Assembly (NCBI RefSeq): GCF_031755915.1
Contig: NC_083388.1
Coordinates: 18,068,001-18,132,000, forward strand
Length of the DNA: 64,000 nucleotides
Reading direction: 5' to 3'
Source of the DNA: Ziziphus jujuba
Taxonomy: Eukaryota > Streptophyta > Magnoliopsida > Rosales > Rhamnaceae
Positions 22,495 to 33,586 of the stretch are shown piece after piece (position 1 is the first letter of the stretch; each line of letters begins with the position of its first letter). Under the pieces are notes generated by a model, which did not search any database, was not told where the DNA came from, and saw only the letters and a program-made list of their open reading frames with translations. A program made the translations under genes and the position numbers.

Positions 22495-25400
22495 TGTCAG
22501 GACCCGTCCAAAGTTCCCCACCGGAACCCTAGACAAGCCCTGATCCCAGGGAAACCCTACCGGACCCTTCTGTGGAAGATCCGGCAGAACCTCCCCTAAG
22601 GGATGAACTTACCACAAAATTTCCTGCACTGAAAACACACTTCTATAATTGTTCCCTTATTCCTCCCACAGTACGACGAACTGGTTCCACAAATTTCAGC
22701 ACTCCAAAATAAAAATACAGTAATCCAGTGCAATACAAATACATAAGTGTCCCATACAGTATACAGAGCTTTATGAAGTACTACAAAATACAGAATACAG
22801 TAAAAGTGAAAGAAATAGTACAACTGCAGTAAAAGAAGAACAAGGTACTGCACGAACAAATACAGCGAGGAAGATCGAGTCCGCTCCGAGTGAACACCGA
22901 CTACCTGGTACCTAGAGGAACGAAATTTAAGAGTGTGAGATGCTAATCATCTCAGTGAGCGACCCTACTACTCTACACTATCATACCACGGTAATAGGTA
23001 TATAAATAATAATTATTTGGAAATAATAATGTCTCTCAAAACCCTTACAATTCTCTCAGTTGGAAAGGTTCCCCTTTTAAAACATTTTCACAAAACCCTT
23101 TATTCATATTTCCCGAAAACCAAGACATCAATTAAATACCAGAACAGTAATATTATATTTTTAATTCCAATACAATTTCCAAACATTTTATTTTTAAAAC
23201 ACAGTTCTGAAAATCATTTGATGCACCCACTATATACCAGTGGCGCCAACAGTACCCAGCGTCCCAAGGTACCGCCAGACAGGAGGTTATAGAAAGAAAC
23301 CGGCATACGGTCGCGTGGCGTCCCACTGCGCCGCTGCTAACCTGGTGTCCCGGCCAAAGGGGGGTGGCCGCCCTCTCCGATGGCATCCACAGGACACCCT
23401 CATAATATCAACCGCGCGCTACTCACACCCACCTGCGCGCTAATCACATCACCTGCGCGCTAATCACACCCACCTGCGCGCTAATCACAACCGTGTGCAC
23501 ACTAACCATATCACATATACCATATCACATAATCAGAACACCAGTACGTGCACGGTGCATCTAAAATTCATAAAATCCACAATTTAAATTATAAAACAAA
23601 TTTCACATTTTTCATAAACATAGCGGGCATAATCCATCCGCTTGAACCGGGAAATTCTCCACAATTTCCTTATAATTAATACCATAAATTCCATGATTTT
23701 CAAATCCACCAACTCCCAAATCCATCAATTCAAATATCCACATTTTTTCCAAGCATAAATAATTTCTCGAAATATCATAATCAAATCCCATAATATTTTA
23801 TGGGCATATTTCATAAAAATTGAAATCACCAACATAACCAAATATTTTCCTTGAAATATTTGAAAATCAAATCGTGCCCAATTTACCATTAAAACCACAC
23901 CAATTTCAAAATCCTCAAAACCATAAAATAATTCCACACGGCATAAATTTGTAGAATTCGCATTTTCTTAAATCCAATAAATTCATAAATAATTCTACAA
24001 TAAATCCAATAAATATTTGGCACATAGAAATTAAATTCCAAATATTTAATTCACACATAATATATTCATCAATTAAATTCCCCAAAATTAATTTGAAGGT
24101 GGGTCACTCACCTTGTGCACGTATCTCAATCAAGATCCTCCGCAGGATCGACTCCGCTACTTGCACGTGCACCTAAAACACCCACAGTACCAAAACCACA
24201 AATATTAATATTTTATTCGGGTAATCCCCAAATGGGTACCCGAGGAGCGAACACCAAACGATAACTAAAATTTACGAATTATATACCGAATCGAAGCTCG
24301 AGTGATGCTAATCACAGATCCGGTCTTAATTTCCGATGATCGTACCCGACGGGGTCGGAATTTTATCGGGAAGCTTTTCGGGTTTCGGCTCCGCAATTCT
24401 CCCAAACCGTCGCGAATTGGTGGAAACGGAAGTCGGATTTGGGTTCAGGAGGTCGAACACTGCGGACTGGAGCTGGCCGGAATTTTCGGGGTACTCGCCG
24501 GAACAGTGATTTTCGGCGGCCGCCACGTCACCGGCAACCGTCGCCGGAACAGTAATTTCCGACGGTGGCCGTTTGCTGTGAAATTTTGCAGATTTGTAGA
24601 TCGTGAGGAGAGCAATCCAACGGGACCGACGGTGAGCAAAACGGAGGTCGGACGGCGGAGAAATCACCGTTTGAAGATTTTCGACCCCTCGCCGGAAAAC
24701 GCTCCGATCCCGGCGCGTCGGTGGTCCGATGGCCGTGATTTTTGGTGGGTAGGCCGGACTTGAGGAGAGGATGCTGGGTGTATGGCGCGTGTACTGTATA
24801 TCGGCCAGAATAGTGCCGATTCGCGGTGGCCGGCGGTGGAGGGGAAAAATCGCCGCCAAACTTCGGACGTCCGATCCGGGCGCGTCCGGCGGCCGTTCGC
24901 CGTGAAATTTGGAGGTTTTGCCGGAAATGAGGTGGGCAAGCTTTCTGTCCGGCGCGTGTACAGTAACTCGGCCGGAACAGTGACAAAATCCGGTGGCCGG
25001 CGGTGGCTCTTTCTCTCTCCTCTCTCTCTTTCTCTCTCTTCTCTCTCTTTCTCTCTCTTCCCCGAGTGTTTTAACAAATAAAACCCCTGCATGACACTGT
25101 TCATGCCACGTGGACCAATCAAAAACTGACACGTGGCGTTTCACTGTTCACCGACCCAAAAAAAATATTAAAATAATACGGTATCCGGTAAACTTCAAAC
25201 GTCCATAACTTTTTAACCGGATGTCCGTTTTGAGCGTGCCGCTAGTCTGTGAACTCGTATCGACGAGTACTTTACAACCATACAAGAGTCAACTCACAAT
25301 TACATCACAAGAAAAAGTCAACTCCCGGCACCTTTTAGACAGTTTACACTTCAACTTGTTTTGCCCATAACTTTCAAACCGTAGCTCCGTTTTCGACGTG

Positions 25401-25568
25401 CTACTAGTCTACGAACTCAGGGCGTCATGCACTTCGCCACGGTACCCTGGTCAACTCGAAATTCCCACCGAGTCAAAAAGTCAACTTTTGACCCCTTCGG
25501 TCAACGGTCAACGGTCAACCTCGGTCAACGTGCACGGATTCCGGTGCGATTCGGGACGGGGTGTTACA
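22495..25568 (-). mobile_element. 3' LTR of the Ty3/gypsy element (3,074 bp)
   Basis: The LTR runs from TGTCAGGACCCG to GGGGTGTTACA, the same 3,074-bp length as the copy at 29111-32184 (fixed offset 6,616). Comparing the two by eye and through their translations I found one substitution, A at 23175 versus G at 29791. Inner parts include an imperfect CACCTGCGCGCTAATCACA repeat (about 23425-23490), a GC-rich CCGGCGGTGG-type region (about 24480-24990) and a CT-rich tract (25010-25064). Confidence 0.97.
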
Positions 25569-25581
25569 GCCTTCCCCCCTT
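25569..25581 (-). other. Polypurine tract of the gypsy element
   Basis: The - strand reads AAGGGGGGAAGGC directly against the 3' LTR, the expected site for plus-strand priming. Confidence 0.85.
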
Positions 25582-25612
25582 ACAAAAATTTCGTCCTCGA
25601 AATTTCCGCACG

Positions 25613-27220
25613 TCACTGGAACAGATACGGGTACTGCTCACGCATCTGTGCTTCGGGTTCCCACGTTGCTTCCTCGACCAAGTGGTTCCGCCATAAGACC
25701 TTAACTAGAGGAATAGTCTTGTTGCGTAGCGTGCGTTCCTCGCGATCCAAAATCTGTACTGGCTGCTCCACATACGAAAGATCTTCCCTTATCTCTATAT
25801 CCGGACTCTCGAGTACGTGCGAAGGGTCTGCAATATACTTCCGTAGCATCGACACATGAAACACGTTGTGTACTCGAGCTAGCTCTTCCGGTAACGCCAA
25901 CCTATACGCCACCGGGCCAATCCTCTCCGTAACCTCGTAAGGCCCAATATAACGAGGACCCAACTTACCTCGTCGTCCAAAACGTACTACTCCTTTCCAT
26001 GGAGATAGTTTTAGGAATACCCAATCTCCTACCTCGAATTCCAAATCCTTTCTACGCACATCGGCGTAACTCTTCTGTCTATCTTGGGCAACCTTCAATC
26101 GATCCCTAATGATCTTCACCTTGTCCAAGGTCATCCTTAAATACTCAGATCCGACCGCATTAGTTGTTGCAAGGAGCCTCTCTTCTCCTACCTCACTCCA
26201 ACACAAAGGTGTCTGACACTGCCTCCCATATAAAGCTTCATACGGGGACATTCCAGTACTCGCTTGATAACTGTTGTTGTAGACAAACTCTATCAGTGGC
26301 AGTTGTTCATCCCAGCTACCGCTAAATTGCATAATGCAAGACCTTAGCATGTCTTCTAATGTCTGGATTGTGCGCTCTGCTTGTCCATCAGATTGTGGGT
26401 GAAAAGCGGTGCTGTAGTTAAGTCTTGCTCCTAGTGCATCAGCCAACTTCCGCCATAGTCGTGAAGTAAAGCGTGGATCTCGATCGGAGACGATGGCTAA
26501 CGGTACTCCATGAAGACTTACAATGCGTTGCACGAACAACTGGGCTAACTTCTCGGGCGAAAAACGTTCTCGTACCGGTAGGAAGTGTGCCGACTTGGTG
26601 AGACGATCAATGATTACCCAAATGCCGTCGTACCTTCTAGGTGTGGAAGGAAGCTTGAATACGAAGTCCATGTTGAGTTCTTCCCACTTCCACACGGGAA
26701 TCGGTAAAGGTTGGAGTAGTCCCGAAGGCTTCTGTCTTTCTGCTTTCACTTGTTGACAAATCAAACATTTTGATACAAAGTCTGCCACTTCTCTCTTCAT
26801 ACCAATCCACCAATAATACTTAACAAGCGTCCGATACATCTTGGTACTCCCAGGATGCATCGCATACATCGAGCTATGCGCCTCCTCCAAAATCTCCTTC
26901 TTGAGTCCTGGGATATCCGGAACGCAAAGTCGTCCTTTATACACGAGGGCTCCATCCCTCCTTATGGAAAATTCCGGATCAAGACCTTCTTGTACCTTGC
27001 CCTTAATTGTCCTCAACTTAGGATCTTCCATTTGGGTCTCTACTATACGATCCACCAACACCGGTCGTACCTGGAAGCTAGCCATGAGAACTCCTGAAGG
27101 ATGCATATGCATTAACACCCCCATCTTCTTCAACTCCACCATGAGAGGTAGTTGGATGACTTGGATGTGAGCAAGGGATCCAGTAGCCTTCCTACTCAAA
27201 GCATCTGCCACTACATTCGC
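25613..27220 (-). CDS. Ty3/gypsy pol fragment: RNase H end, integrase, chromodomain-like tail
   Basis: The open frame has about 535 codons. It begins abruptly with ANVVADALSRK, the last motif of the gypsy RNase H domain, directly after an in-frame TAG at 27221-27223. The first ATG, encoding MVELKKMG, is about 24 codons in. Counting from the GTG at 27211, the zinc-binding HHCC is H112, H119, C149 and C152. The catalytic triad is D182, D243 and E279 with exact D-D(35)E spacing. The C-terminus has GPYEVTERIGPVAYRL and a VEEATWEPE...YPYLF tail typical of chromodomain-bearing (Tekay/Del-like) elements. Integrase inserts the cDNA into the genome. Gag, protease and reverse transcriptase are missing, so this element could not copy itself unaided. 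Confidence 0.93.
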   Translation of the reverse strand, partial: ANVVADALSRKATGSLAHIQVIQLPLMVELKKMGVLMHMHPSGVLMASFQVRPVLVDRIVETQMEDPKLRTIKGKVQEGLDPEFSIRRDGALVYKGRLCVPDIPGLKKEILEEAHSSMYAMHPGSTKMYRTLVKYYWWIGMKREVADFVSKCLICQQVKAERQKPSGLLQPLPIPVWKWEELNMDFVFKLPSTPRRYDGIWVIIDRLTKSAHFLPVRERFSPEKLAQLFVQRIVSLHGVPLAIVSDRDPRFTSRLWRKLADALGARLNYSTAFHPQSDGQAERTIQTLEDMLRSCIMQFSGSWDEQLPLIEFVYNNSYQASTGMSPYEALYGRQCQTPLCWSEVGEERLLATTNAVGSEYLRMTLDKVKIIRDRLKVAQDRQKSYADVRRKDLEFEVGDWVFLKLSPWKGVVRFGRRGKLGPRYIGPYEVTERIGPVAYRLALPEELARVHNVFHVSMLRKYIADPSHVLESPDIEIREDLSYVEQPVQILDREERTLRNKTIPLVKVLWRNHLVEEATWEPEAQMREQYPYLFQ

Positions 27221-29096
27221 CTAATAGTGACTTTAACATGCCCACTAATTAAGGATAGTCAAATTGGTCCACGAGAACACGATCTGCAAGTCTTGGTCAT
27301 AGTCGAACGCTAACCATAAAGTGCTTCTGAAGCATGCATCCTTAAACCAACAACCAACTCTCGTAACTCGATCAGCAATTCAAAAGGTAAGATTAGAACT
27401 TAAGTCTAATTTCCTCAAATACTGGTATCACCAAGTTAAGGTTGAGATTAATTCACTTGTCCTTGATTACCCTCCTAGTACTTACAATTATAAAACCCTT
27501 GCTCCTCATTGATTTACCAATAGTCTTAACCTCGACAAACATCAATCTTTCTTTTAACTAAATTCATCAAGGTCATGAATAAAATTCTCAACATCCAAAT
27601 ACCATTCTTGAAAACCCTAAGTTTTCCCCATTTCAAATAGATTCCATGAATCCACACCTCAAGCAATAAGAAATTTAAATCTTAATTCTAGCATCACCAC
27701 CAATACTATGAACAAATCACTAGATCCTTAACCCACACTTCTTAAATTCTAACTCCGTCCCAAAAATCATACTCCTTATCATTGTAAATTATCACCAACA
27801 ATATCAACCACCTTGAATCGATGAAGCACCATCAATACGAACCTTAAATCTCCAAGGAAATAAAATATCAAGATCTTAGCTTCTAGAATGAAAAATAACC
27901 ATGCTTAAACATCCAACCATGCCTAAGGAATCATCCTCATCTCATTAACCTCATCAACCACCAAGTAGAACTTTAGTCGCTATCCGGAGCTTGCTTGATT
28001 CTCTAAACGCTGTCGTACCTTCTCTTTGTGAATGATAGTTTAAGCACGAAATCCATATTTACATCTCCCTACTTTTACTTATCGGTGACCTAAGTACCTT
28101 TATTCGGATCTTGCAACTTCCTTTATCGTGCCAAACCACCATGTCATCCAGTGAGCATTCCATACGTCTTGGTACCCTTGGGGTGTATCGCATACCTTGA
28201 ATCGCGTGCTTCCTTTAGGATCTCCTTTTTGAACTCAACGATATCCTACTTTGGATTCTCAATTGGCGATACTTAACCTTAAGTCGCTTTTGGAAAAACC
28301 ATAACATAAAACAAATAATAAAATATATTTTTCAAATATACTTAACTTGCATAGGCAATTGTTAAAACTCCACATTGAAACAATAATAAGCACATGAATA
28401 AGTGCACAAAATCATATCTTAAAATTCATAGCATAAAATAAAATATGCACGCTTGTAATGGAGGTACGTACGACACCTTCTACATGTTACGTAATCCATG
28501 ATTCCAACTGTCGCCGACACTCTGCTACCAATACAAACCAGGGTGGTTGCCTATATTGGCCGTCCAATTCCCCGGGCTCGTAGGCAACATGATCATGGGG
28601 CTAGCTCTACATGGACCACATTGGTTCGCCGCCTCCATATGGTGCAGGATAATATCAAACAATATAACATACAGATACATGTATGAACACAAACCAAAAA
28701 TACTTGAATAAAACACCTTTAATTTCAAATACCACTTTGAAAAGTATTTAATTTTGATAATCGATCGGAAAAATATTTTTGACGCCTTGAAATCGATCAA
28801 CACACATCCTTAGGCAATCATCATTCTTCTCCATGAACGAAACGGATACCATTCACGATGATAAGCTTGACCTTCAAAAAGAAAAGGCATCCTCGACCAT
28901 CGACTAGGCCATAGGAATTCCCCGTTAGGCTAGATGATCCTAATTGACACCCTCGAAGATTAGAGTTATTCAAACTCGGGCAACGAATTTACTTCGACAC
29001 AAACAGAAAGAACGCTTTCACACGGGTAAAACGAGAGATTAAACACGGATAGGATGCACAACAATGCACAGTCCCTTAGGAATACTAGAACCTAGA
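27221..29096 (-). mobile_element. Non-coding internal part of the gypsy element with a decayed integrase copy
   Basis: No long frame exists here. At about 27995-28265 the sequence is a degenerate second copy of the integrase zinc-finger region at about 26610-26925. It shares GCCGTCGTACCTTCT-like, ACCACCA, GTCTTGGTACCC..GG.TG.ATCGCATAC and AGGATCTCCTT.TTGA words in the same order. The element is thus a chimera of an intact and an ancient pol segment. The remaining sequence is not recognised; 28830-29096 is probably the 5' leader. Confidence 0.7.
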
Positions 29097-29108
29097 GCTC
29101 TGATACCA
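29097..29108 (-). other. Gypsy primer-binding site (initiator Met-tRNA)
   Basis: The - strand reads TGGTATCAGAGC, an exact plant initiator Met-tRNA PBS, two bases inside the 5' LTR that starts at 29111. Confidence 0.95.
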
Positions 29109-29110
29109 AC

Positions 29111-32100
29111 TGTCAGGACCCGTCCAAAGTTCCCCACCGGAACCCTAGACAAGCCCTGATCCCAGGGAAACCCTACCGGACCCTTCTGTGGAAGATCCGG
29201 CAGAACCTCCCCTAAGGGATGAACTTACCACAAAATTTCCTGCACTGAAAACACACTTCTATAATTGTTCCCTTATTCCTCCCACAGTACGACGAACTGG
29301 TTCCACAAATTTCAGCACTCCAAAATAAAAATACAGTAATCCAGTGCAATACAAATACATAAGTGTCCCATACAGTATACAGAGCTTTATGAAGTACTAC
29401 AAAATACAGAATACAGTAAAAGTGAAAGAAATAGTACAACTGCAGTAAAAGAAGAACAAGGTACTGCACGAACAAATACAGCGAGGAAGATCGAGTCCGC
29501 TCCGAGTGAACACCGACTACCTGGTACCTAGAGGAACGAAATTTAAGAGTGTGAGATGCTAATCATCTCAGTGAGCGACCCTACTACTCTACACTATCAT
29601 ACCACGGTAATAGGTATATAAATAATAATTATTTGGAAATAATAATGTCTCTCAAAACCCTTACAATTCTCTCAGTTGGAAAGGTTCCCCTTTTAAAACA
29701 TTTTCACAAAACCCTTTATTCATATTTCCCGAAAACCAAGACATCAATTAAATACCAGAACAGTAATATTATATTTTTAATTCCAATACAGTTTCCAAAC
29801 ATTTTATTTTTAAAACACAGTTCTGAAAATCATTTGATGCACCCACTATATACCAGTGGCGCCAACAGTACCCAGCGTCCCAAGGTACCGCCAGACAGGA
29901 GGTTATAGAAAGAAACCGGCATACGGTCGCGTGGCGTCCCACTGCGCCGCTGCTAACCTGGTGTCCCGGCCAAAGGGGGGTGGCCGCCCTCTCCGATGGC
30001 ATCCACAGGACACCCTCATAATATCAACCGCGCGCTACTCACACCCACCTGCGCGCTAATCACATCACCTGCGCGCTAATCACACCCACCTGCGCGCTAA
30101 TCACAACCGTGTGCACACTAACCATATCACATATACCATATCACATAATCAGAACACCAGTACGTGCACGGTGCATCTAAAATTCATAAAATCCACAATT
30201 TAAATTATAAAACAAATTTCACATTTTTCATAAACATAGCGGGCATAATCCATCCGCTTGAACCGGGAAATTCTCCACAATTTCCTTATAATTAATACCA
30301 TAAATTCCATGATTTTCAAATCCACCAACTCCCAAATCCATCAATTCAAATATCCACATTTTTTCCAAGCATAAATAATTTCTCGAAATATCATAATCAA
30401 ATCCCATAATATTTTATGGGCATATTTCATAAAAATTGAAATCACCAACATAACCAAATATTTTCCTTGAAATATTTGAAAATCAAATCGTGCCCAATTT
30501 ACCATTAAAACCACACCAATTTCAAAATCCTCAAAACCATAAAATAATTCCACACGGCATAAATTTGTAGAATTCGCATTTTCTTAAATCCAATAAATTC
30601 ATAAATAATTCTACAATAAATCCAATAAATATTTGGCACATAGAAATTAAATTCCAAATATTTAATTCACACATAATATATTCATCAATTAAATTCCCCA
30701 AAATTAATTTGAAGGTGGGTCACTCACCTTGTGCACGTATCTCAATCAAGATCCTCCGCAGGATCGACTCCGCTACTTGCACGTGCACCTAAAACACCCA
30801 CAGTACCAAAACCACAAATATTAATATTTTATTCGGGTAATCCCCAAATGGGTACCCGAGGAGCGAACACCAAACGATAACTAAAATTTACGAATTATAT
30901 ACCGAATCGAAGCTCGAGTGATGCTAATCACAGATCCGGTCTTAATTTCCGATGATCGTACCCGACGGGGTCGGAATTTTATCGGGAAGCTTTTCGGGTT
31001 TCGGCTCCGCAATTCTCCCAAACCGTCGCGAATTGGTGGAAACGGAAGTCGGATTTGGGTTCAGGAGGTCGAACACTGCGGACTGGAGCTGGCCGGAATT
31101 TTCGGGGTACTCGCCGGAACAGTGATTTTCGGCGGCCGCCACGTCACCGGCAACCGTCGCCGGAACAGTAATTTCCGACGGTGGCCGTTTGCTGTGAAAT
31201 TTTGCAGATTTGTAGATCGTGAGGAGAGCAATCCAACGGGACCGACGGTGAGCAAAACGGAGGTCGGACGGCGGAGAAATCACCGTTTGAAGATTTTCGA
31301 CCCCTCGCCGGAAAACGCTCCGATCCCGGCGCGTCGGTGGTCCGATGGCCGTGATTTTTGGTGGGTAGGCCGGACTTGAGGAGAGGATGCTGGGTGTATG
31401 GCGCGTGTACTGTATATCGGCCAGAATAGTGCCGATTCGCGGTGGCCGGCGGTGGAGGGGAAAAATCGCCGCCAAACTTCGGACGTCCGATCCGGGCGCG
31501 TCCGGCGGCCGTTCGCCGTGAAATTTGGAGGTTTTGCCGGAAATGAGGTGGGCAAGCTTTCTGTCCGGCGCGTGTACAGTAACTCGGCCGGAACAGTGAC
31601 AAAATCCGGTGGCCGGCGGTGGCTCTTTCTCTCTCCTCTCTCTCTTTCTCTCTCTTCTCTCTCTTTCTCTCTCTTCCCCGAGTGTTTTAACAAATAAAAC
31701 CCCTGCATGACACTGTTCATGCCACGTGGACCAATCAAAAACTGACACGTGGCGTTTCACTGTTCACCGACCCAAAAAAAATATTAAAATAATACGGTAT
31801 CCGGTAAACTTCAAACGTCCATAACTTTTTAACCGGATGTCCGTTTTGAGCGTGCCGCTAGTCTGTGAACTCGTATCGACGAGTACTTTACAACCATACA
31901 AGAGTCAACTCACAATTACATCACAAGAAAAAGTCAACTCCCGGCACCTTTTAGACAGTTTACACTTCAACTTGTTTTGCCCATAACTTTCAAACCGTAG
32001 CTCCGTTTTCGACGTGCTACTAGTCTACGAACTCAGGGCGTCATGCACTTCGCCACGGTACCCTGGTCAACTCGAAATTCCCACCGAGTCAAAAAGTCAA

Positions 32101-32184
32101 CTTTTGACCCCTTCGGTCAACGGTCAACGGTCAACCTCGGTCAACGTGCACGGATTCCGGTGCGATTCGGGACGGGGTGTTACA
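29111..32184 (-). mobile_element. 5' LTR of the Ty3/gypsy element (3,074 bp)
   Basis: Almost identical to 22495-25568. It is followed by TCATC (32185-32189), matching TCATC at 22490-22494, which gives a 5-bp target-site duplication. The full element spans 22495-32184 (9,690 bp). The position of the PBS (left of this LTR) and of the polypurine tract (right of the other LTR) both put transcription on the - strand. Confidence 0.97.
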
Positions 32185-32632
32185 TCATCCATATTAGAAG
32201 GTGGTCAAGCGCATTTAACCAAAAAATATATACAAACTTATAAAAGTTTCCTTGGAGCATAAAACAATAAAATTTTCTCTAACTAAGTGTCGTATTTATT
32301 CATTTAAAATTACCATTTTACCTTTTCCTTTTCTTGATGGTAAACCACACGTAAATTCTTTATGTTTTGCAAAAATTACATGACCTTCCGATGTAGAAAA
32401 AGTTATACTTCAATAAAACTATTAGAAAGAAACATCTATCTTTTTTTTTTTTTTTTATGAATAAACATCTATCTTTTTATTAAAAAAGAATAAATAATAA
32501 ATTATATATTTGTTAAATTATGGAAAAAAGTAAAGTTTTTTGAAACAAACAATGAGTCCCGTAGCCCAAGTTAAAACATATAAATAAACATAAAAATTTT
32601 GGAATAAAAAAATTATTATGATTTTAACATTT

Positions 32633-33072
32633 AGAGGGATGTATTCAATTTAGAGTTATATGAATTTCAAATGAATTATATACTTTAAAGGATTTGATGG
32701 ATTGTTATGGAATTCTACAGACTTCATAAAGATTTTATAAGAATCCAATGAAATCTTTGGATTTAAAGCTGGATTTCATATTAACAATTTTCTTCACAAT
32801 TTCCTTGTTAAAATCCTTTCAAATCCATTAAAATCCATCATTTTTTAAAGTCTTTTAAAATCAATGACTTTTTGAATACCACCAGATCTTAAAAGAATTC
32901 TATAAAGTCCTAATTGAATACATCTAGATTTTAATGGACTTTTATAAAATCCATCAAAATCTGAATTGAATATCGTTAGATTTGTATGGACTCTCTTAAA
33001 ATCTAAATCGAATACTTCAAAACTTTAAAAGACTTTTAAAATCCTTCGAATTCTAAATTGAATACATCCCCT
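32633..33072. mobile_element. Foldback (MITE-like) element of about 440 bp, copy 1
   Basis: Terminal inverted repeats read GGGATGTATTCAATTTAGA at the left (about 32636) and its complement TCTAAATTGAATACATCCC at the right (about 33052-33070). The interior is AT-rich with many TCCAT/ATGGA inverted words, so the single strand could fold on itself. TTA lies next to both ends and may be a 3-bp target duplication, as in PIF/Harbinger-type MITEs, but the end bases are ambiguous. A decayed relative lies at 37546-37987. Confidence 0.75.
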
Positions 33073-33586
33073 TAATGTTTAATGGTGAAATAATTTTTTT
33101 AAAACCATTTCACTTAATTATGCATGACCAATATATTTTTAACATTAAAAAAAAATGTTAAAATACTAAATAAGGTAATATTTCTTTAGTCAACTAAAAA
33201 AAAATATTTCAATTTCAAGGATGGGGTGTGATTGTTTTTGGACCAAGAGGAAAATTCAGACATAATATATAGGAGATTAATTATTTTAATTTTCTCAAAA
33301 AAATTTATTAAAATTAAAAGATTTTTTTTTTTTTAAATATTAGATAATAAGGAATTATGCCTCATCATGGTTCAGAGAGCCAGACTAGTTTTGCTTTACC
33401 CAATACGAAATCCCAAACCTATTCACAGTCATTTGATATCCAAAAGAACAATAAAATGGAAAATATAAATATAAATAATTGAATTTGAACGACAGCTTCA
33501 GCTTCAAAACCCTGTCTGTCTGACTAAAAAACCTCTCACTCACACCCCCTTCCCACTAGTCCACAGCTACTGTTGAGACCTCGCAA

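Noticed and set aside
24302..25144. Long overlapping open frames on both strands inside the gypsy LTRs (153 codons on +, 272 on -), also present in the diverged LTR at 803-1588
   Set aside because: They look conserved in length, but aligning the two LTR families shows compensating local frameshifts (for example around 968-1010 versus 24480-24520), so the peptide is not conserved. GC-rich CCGGCGG sequence simply lacks stop codons.
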